64,000 bases of DNA, from assembly GCF_013306565.1 (NCBI RefSeq), contig NZ_PZPO01000006.1, positions 62,001 to 126,000 on the forward strand, read 5' to 3'. The notes beneath the pieces were generated by a model, which was given only the letters and a program-made list of their open reading frames with translations, had not been told where the DNA came from and searched no databases. The position numbers were made by a program, and so were the translations under genes. Origin of the DNA: Hyphomicrobium sulfonivorans. Lineage in GTDB: Bacteria > Pseudomonadota > Alphaproteobacteria > Rhizobiales > Hyphomicrobiaceae. Below, in pieces: positions 60,556-64,000 of this stretch; the first letter of the stretch is position 1, and every line of letters begins with the position of its first letter.

Positions 60556-61541
60556 CGATTTGCCTCCGGCTGCTGTAGATGCTCTGCGGTCGCGCTTTCC
60601 TGCGACTGCCAGCGATGATCGGCGCCGCTGCCCTGCATACGCATGATGAGCGACAGCAACGGCTCGGTGGGCGAATGGTCAGTGTGGTGCACCAGGAACG
60701 ACCAGCCCATCCGTTGCGCCAGCTCACGCACTTCCGCGCGGTGAGCGGCGATACGCTCCTGATAGCGCGCGCGCAATGTCTGGACGCGGTCCGCCACCCA
60801 TCGTTGGCCGCCATCGGGGCTGAGGAATTCTGTGCGCCCGTCATAGGGCAGTGTTTCTTCTGCTGGATCGACGATCTCGATCAGGTGGCCGACGGCGCCA
60901 TCGGCGGCCAGTGCTTCGATATGAGTGCGTGTGCGTTCGATGGGATCGAGAAAATCGCTGACGATCACCGCGCCGGAAAACCGCGCCAGTGTCACCTTCG
61001 GCGGCTGCGTGGCCTGTTGCGCTTCGCTGCCTTCATGCGCCAGCACCGCTTCGGCCATGCGCGTCGTCGCCTTGCGGCTGGCGCTGGGTGGGGTCAGGCC
61101 CAGCAGCGAAACCCGCTCGCCGCCGCGCACCAGCAGTTCGGCAGCAGCCAGCGTTATCAGCAGAGCCCGGTCGCGCTTCGTCACCGGCGCCAGATGGCTG
61201 CGGAAATCCATCGACGGCGACAGATCGCACCACAGCGACACGGTATGCGCCGCCTCCCACTCGCGCTCGCGCACAAACAGATGATCGGAGCTTGCCGAGC
61301 GCCGCCAATCGATCTGGCGCAGCGTGTCGCTCGATTGAAACTGCCGGAACTGCCAGAACGTTTCGCCCGGCCCGGAGCGCCGCCGACCGTGCAGGCCGTG
61401 CGCAACCGTATGCGCGATGCGTTGCGCGTTGATCAGTATCTCCGGCAGGCGGTCGGCCAGCGTATGGGCTTCGCGCTCAAGGGTAAGCACCCCAGCACCG
61501 GCATTGGCTGCGGCCTGACGGGCTTGCGTGGCATCCGCCAT
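60552..61541 (-). CDS. DUF58 (VWA-like) protein
   Basis: 329 residues. DUF58 signature region FWQFRQFQSSDTLRQIDWRRSASSDHLFVREREWEAAHTVSLWCDLSPSMDFRS. The VWA metal-site remnant DLSPSM is visible, as is VIVSDFLDP. Soluble, no signal peptide. It overlaps DUF4159 by 4 nt and lies 3 nt after moxR. In other systems DUF58 proteins dock with MoxR ATPases that remodel periplasmic or metal-binding targets; the local target is unknown. Confidence 0.92.
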   Translation of the reverse strand: MADATQARQAAANAGAGVLTLEREAHTLADRLPEILINAQRIAHTVAHGLHGRRRSGPGETFWQFRQFQSSDTLRQIDWRRSASSDHLFVREREWEAAHTVSLWCDLSPSMDFRSHLAPVTKRDRALLITLAAAELLVRGGERVSLLGLTPPSASRKATTRMAEAVLAHEGSEAQQATQPPKVTLARFSGAVIVSDFLDPIERTRTHIEALAADGAVGHLIEIVDPAEETLPYDGRTEFLSPDGGQRWVADRVQTLRARYQERIAAHRAEVRELAQRMGWSFLVHHTDHSPTEPLLSLIMRMQGSGADHRWQSQESATAEHLQQPEANR

Positions 61542-61544
61542 GCG

Positions 61545-62543
<999 letters not shown>

Positions 62544-62846
62544 GGCGATTGGCTCGCTTGTCGGTCTAGAGTTGTGCTGTTCGGCGTATGGCGGTGGTTC
62601 GTGCCGTATCGCTGCTGACGCGAAGCTGTTGATGGTGGGATCTTAACAGGATTTACCAGCTACGACGATTGAGGCGGCCATGCCGTGGGTCAAGTGAATG
62701 TTACGTTAGATTGGGGGTAAGTAGAATGGCTTTAGGCCCTTCGATCAGGCTGTCACAGGCTCCAAAGCACGATCGCGCAGCCATATATCTATCGGGCCGA
62801 GGCATAAGCGGAGCCGGGCATCGAGGCAACCGGAAGGCATCTGCGC
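62544..62846. other. Divergent gap moxR / DUF1285
   Basis: About 300 bp. No gene is supported. It should contain both promoters; a run GTTACGTTAGATTGGGGGTAAG lies near 62700. No operator or riboswitch recognised. Confidence 0.4.
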
Positions 62847-63431
62847 TTGGGTGATATTGGCAAACTTCAAGATGTTTTGAAGGCACTGCCGCAGGGGCAG
62901 CGTTGCGCGCCGGTCGAAAGCTGGAATCCGCCCTATTGCGGCGACATCGGCCTCAAAATCCTCCGCGATGGTACATGGCTCTATCAAGGCAGCCCGATCC
63001 GGCGCCCGGAGCTGGTGAACCTGTTCGCGAGCGTGCTGCGCAAGGACACTGACGGGCGCACCTATCTTGTTACCCCGGCTGAGAAGATCGCCATCGAGGT
63101 TGAGGACGCGCCGTTCCTCGCTGTCGATATGCAAGTCGAAGGTGAGGGGGAGGCCCAAAGGCTGTCGTTCCGAACCAACCTTGACGACTGGGTCGTGTGC
63201 GGCCCGGTACATCCTTTGCACTTCGTTGAGGAAAAAGGCAGCGGTGGCTTAAAACCGTATCTGCTCGTGCGCGGCCGCCTGGAGGCGCTGGTGACGCGAT
63301 CGCTGGTACATGATCTGGCCGCCCTTGCCGTTGAGGCGCCAGTGGGCACCACAGATGCCCGCGAACCAGATGCTGGCGAACCAAACTTCGGCGTGTGGAG
63401 CGAAGGGGTATTCTTTCCCTTCACCCCCTGA
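62847..63431 (+). CDS. DUF1285 protein
   Basis: 194 residues from a TTG with GGAAGG upstream. The family signature is clear: WNPPYCGDIGLKILRDGTWLYQGSPIRRPELVNLFASVLRKD, TYLVTPAEKIAIEVEDAPFLAVDMQ, and the closing GVWSEGVFFPF. DUF1285 is cytosolic and uncharacterised. The MoxR operon lies on the opposite strand, a neighbour arrangement I recall from related genomes. Confidence 0.9.
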   Translation: MGDIGKLQDVLKALPQGQRCAPVESWNPPYCGDIGLKILRDGTWLYQGSPIRRPELVNLFASVLRKDTDGRTYLVTPAEKIAIEVEDAPFLAVDMQVEGEGEAQRLSFRTNLDDWVVCGPVHPLHFVEEKGSGGLKPYLLVRGRLEALVTRSLVHDLAALAVEAPVGTTDAREPDAGEPNFGVWSEGVFFPFTP

Positions 63432-63508
63432 GCTTGATGCCAGAGCGCTTGATGTTAGAGCGAGTGTTGATGCTGACGAGTGCGGCATAACACGTGCGCT
63501 TCAGGCAT

Positions 63509-63790
63509 TCAGTGCACCTTGTATTCGGCGTCGACGAGACGCACCTCTGCCGGTGACAGCAGCTTGCTGTGCGATACCGTTACCTTGAAAAGCTTGCCTT
63601 CCAGCTTCGCGCTCCAAAAGTCGAGAAAGCCTTTCAGCTTCGGAAAGCGCGGGTGCAAATCGTAATCCTGCCAGATGTAGCTTTGCAGCAAAGCCGGATG
63701 ATCGGGCAGTCGGTAGAGGATTTCGGCAGTGGTCAGGCTATAGCCTTTCAACAGTCGGGAAATTTCAGGCTCGTACATGATGTCCCCCAA
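63509..63790 (-). CDS. usg: Usg family protein
   Basis: 93 residues, matching the small alphaproteobacterial usg protein: SRLLKGYSLTTAEILYRLPDHPALLQSYIWQDYDLHPRFPKLKGFLDFW and EGKLFKVTVSHSKLLSPAEVRLVDAEYKVH. The name comes from a gene near trpF in other species; function unknown. A start at the second Met (MYEPEISR) is also possible. Confidence 0.9.
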   Translation of the reverse strand: MGDIMYEPEISRLLKGYSLTTAEILYRLPDHPALLQSYIWQDYDLHPRFPKLKGFLDFWSAKLEGKLFKVTVSHSKLLSPAEVRLVDAEYKVH

Positions 63791-63964
63791 AGTTCGCTCA
63801 GAGGTTCCTGGACTCAGCCTTCAAAAGGATAGTCGGGCAAAATTCGCTGACAACGAATTTGTTTCATAATTGTAGCATGTTAGCAGCCTGTGCTGGCGGC
63901 TGCTGACAATCGCTGAAAATCCGTACGGCGCGGGCAGGCAGATGCCGTTGCAAGAGGCAGGGCG

Positions 63965-64000
63965 ATGTTTGAATTTCTGCTGACCAGTTTCACGACATTC
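63965..64000 (+). CDS. Start of an unidentified gene, cut by the window end
   Basis: Twelve codons MFEFLLTSFTTF after a GAGGCAGGGCG ribosome-binding region. Hydrophobic N-terminus, perhaps an inner-membrane protein. Identity cannot be judged from this length. Confidence 0.45.
   Translation, partial: MFEFLLTSFTTF

Overview
This is a GC-rich chromosomal window from an alphaproteobacterium, most likely Hyphomicrobiales (the Bradyrhizobium/Rhodopseudomonas side). Supporting signs are a complete tolQRAB-pal-cpoB-tilS-ftsH-folP-glmM run, a usg gene, an alphaproteobacterial heat-shock promoter before ftsH, Omp25-like barrel proteins with AlaGln/AlaAsp-type signal peptides, and dispersed intergenic palindromic repeats. 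I see no prophage, insertion sequence, CRISPR array, tRNA or rRNA gene. The genus cannot be fixed from what I can see.

Layout. 0-10 kb: a TetR regulator; a minus-strand marR-response regulator-histidine kinase operon; ilvE; a small membrane protein; a PYROXD2-like FAD oxidoreductase followed by the ribosome-rescue factor arfB; a DUF2147 secreted protein; and two small unknowns. 10-27 kb: the cell-envelope and housekeeping block. tolQ, tolR, tolA and tolB are followed by three tandem 41-43 residue lipoproteins, an unusually long empty stretch with degenerate repeats, pal, a second Pal-like OmpA-domain protein, cpoB, tilS, ftsH, folP and glmM. 27-36 kb: two outer-membrane barrel proteins, serC (without the usual serA), a DUF4139 protein, purA, a GFA enzyme, a 26-residue membrane micropeptide, a Tat-type exported deaminase, a GNAT enzyme and a Tyr/Arg/Gly-rich secreted protein. 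36-46 kb: an RND efflux permease/adaptor pair, an O-antigen-ligase-like protein, an Old Yellow Enzyme, a 25-residue ORF with a perfect Shine-Dalgarno, a Mug-like DNA glycosylase, a SYLF protein and a two-helix membrane protein.

46-55 kb is the most accessory-looking part. An ABC-F ATPase is followed by a tight MORN-repeat / PIN-nuclease / 46-residue ORF string with 4-nt overlaps. Next comes an exported protein with two von Hippel-Lindau (VHL) beta-type domains. Then a TPP riboswitch drives a phosphodiester-glycosidase-like gene and, behind it, thiC. A zinc-phospholipase-C-like / DUF4332 fusion and a DUF3592 protein close the region. 55-64 kb: the moxR-DUF58-DUF4159-amidotransferase-like operon on the minus strand, divergent from DUF1285, then usg and the first 12 codons of a further gene.

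The best candidates for something little described are: the TPP-riboswitch-controlled glycosidase-thiC operon; the tandem VHL-domain exported protein; the triplicated micro-lipoproteins inside the tol-pal cluster; the MORN/PIN/small-ORF string; and two free-standing micro-genes with strong ribosome-binding sites and their own terminators.
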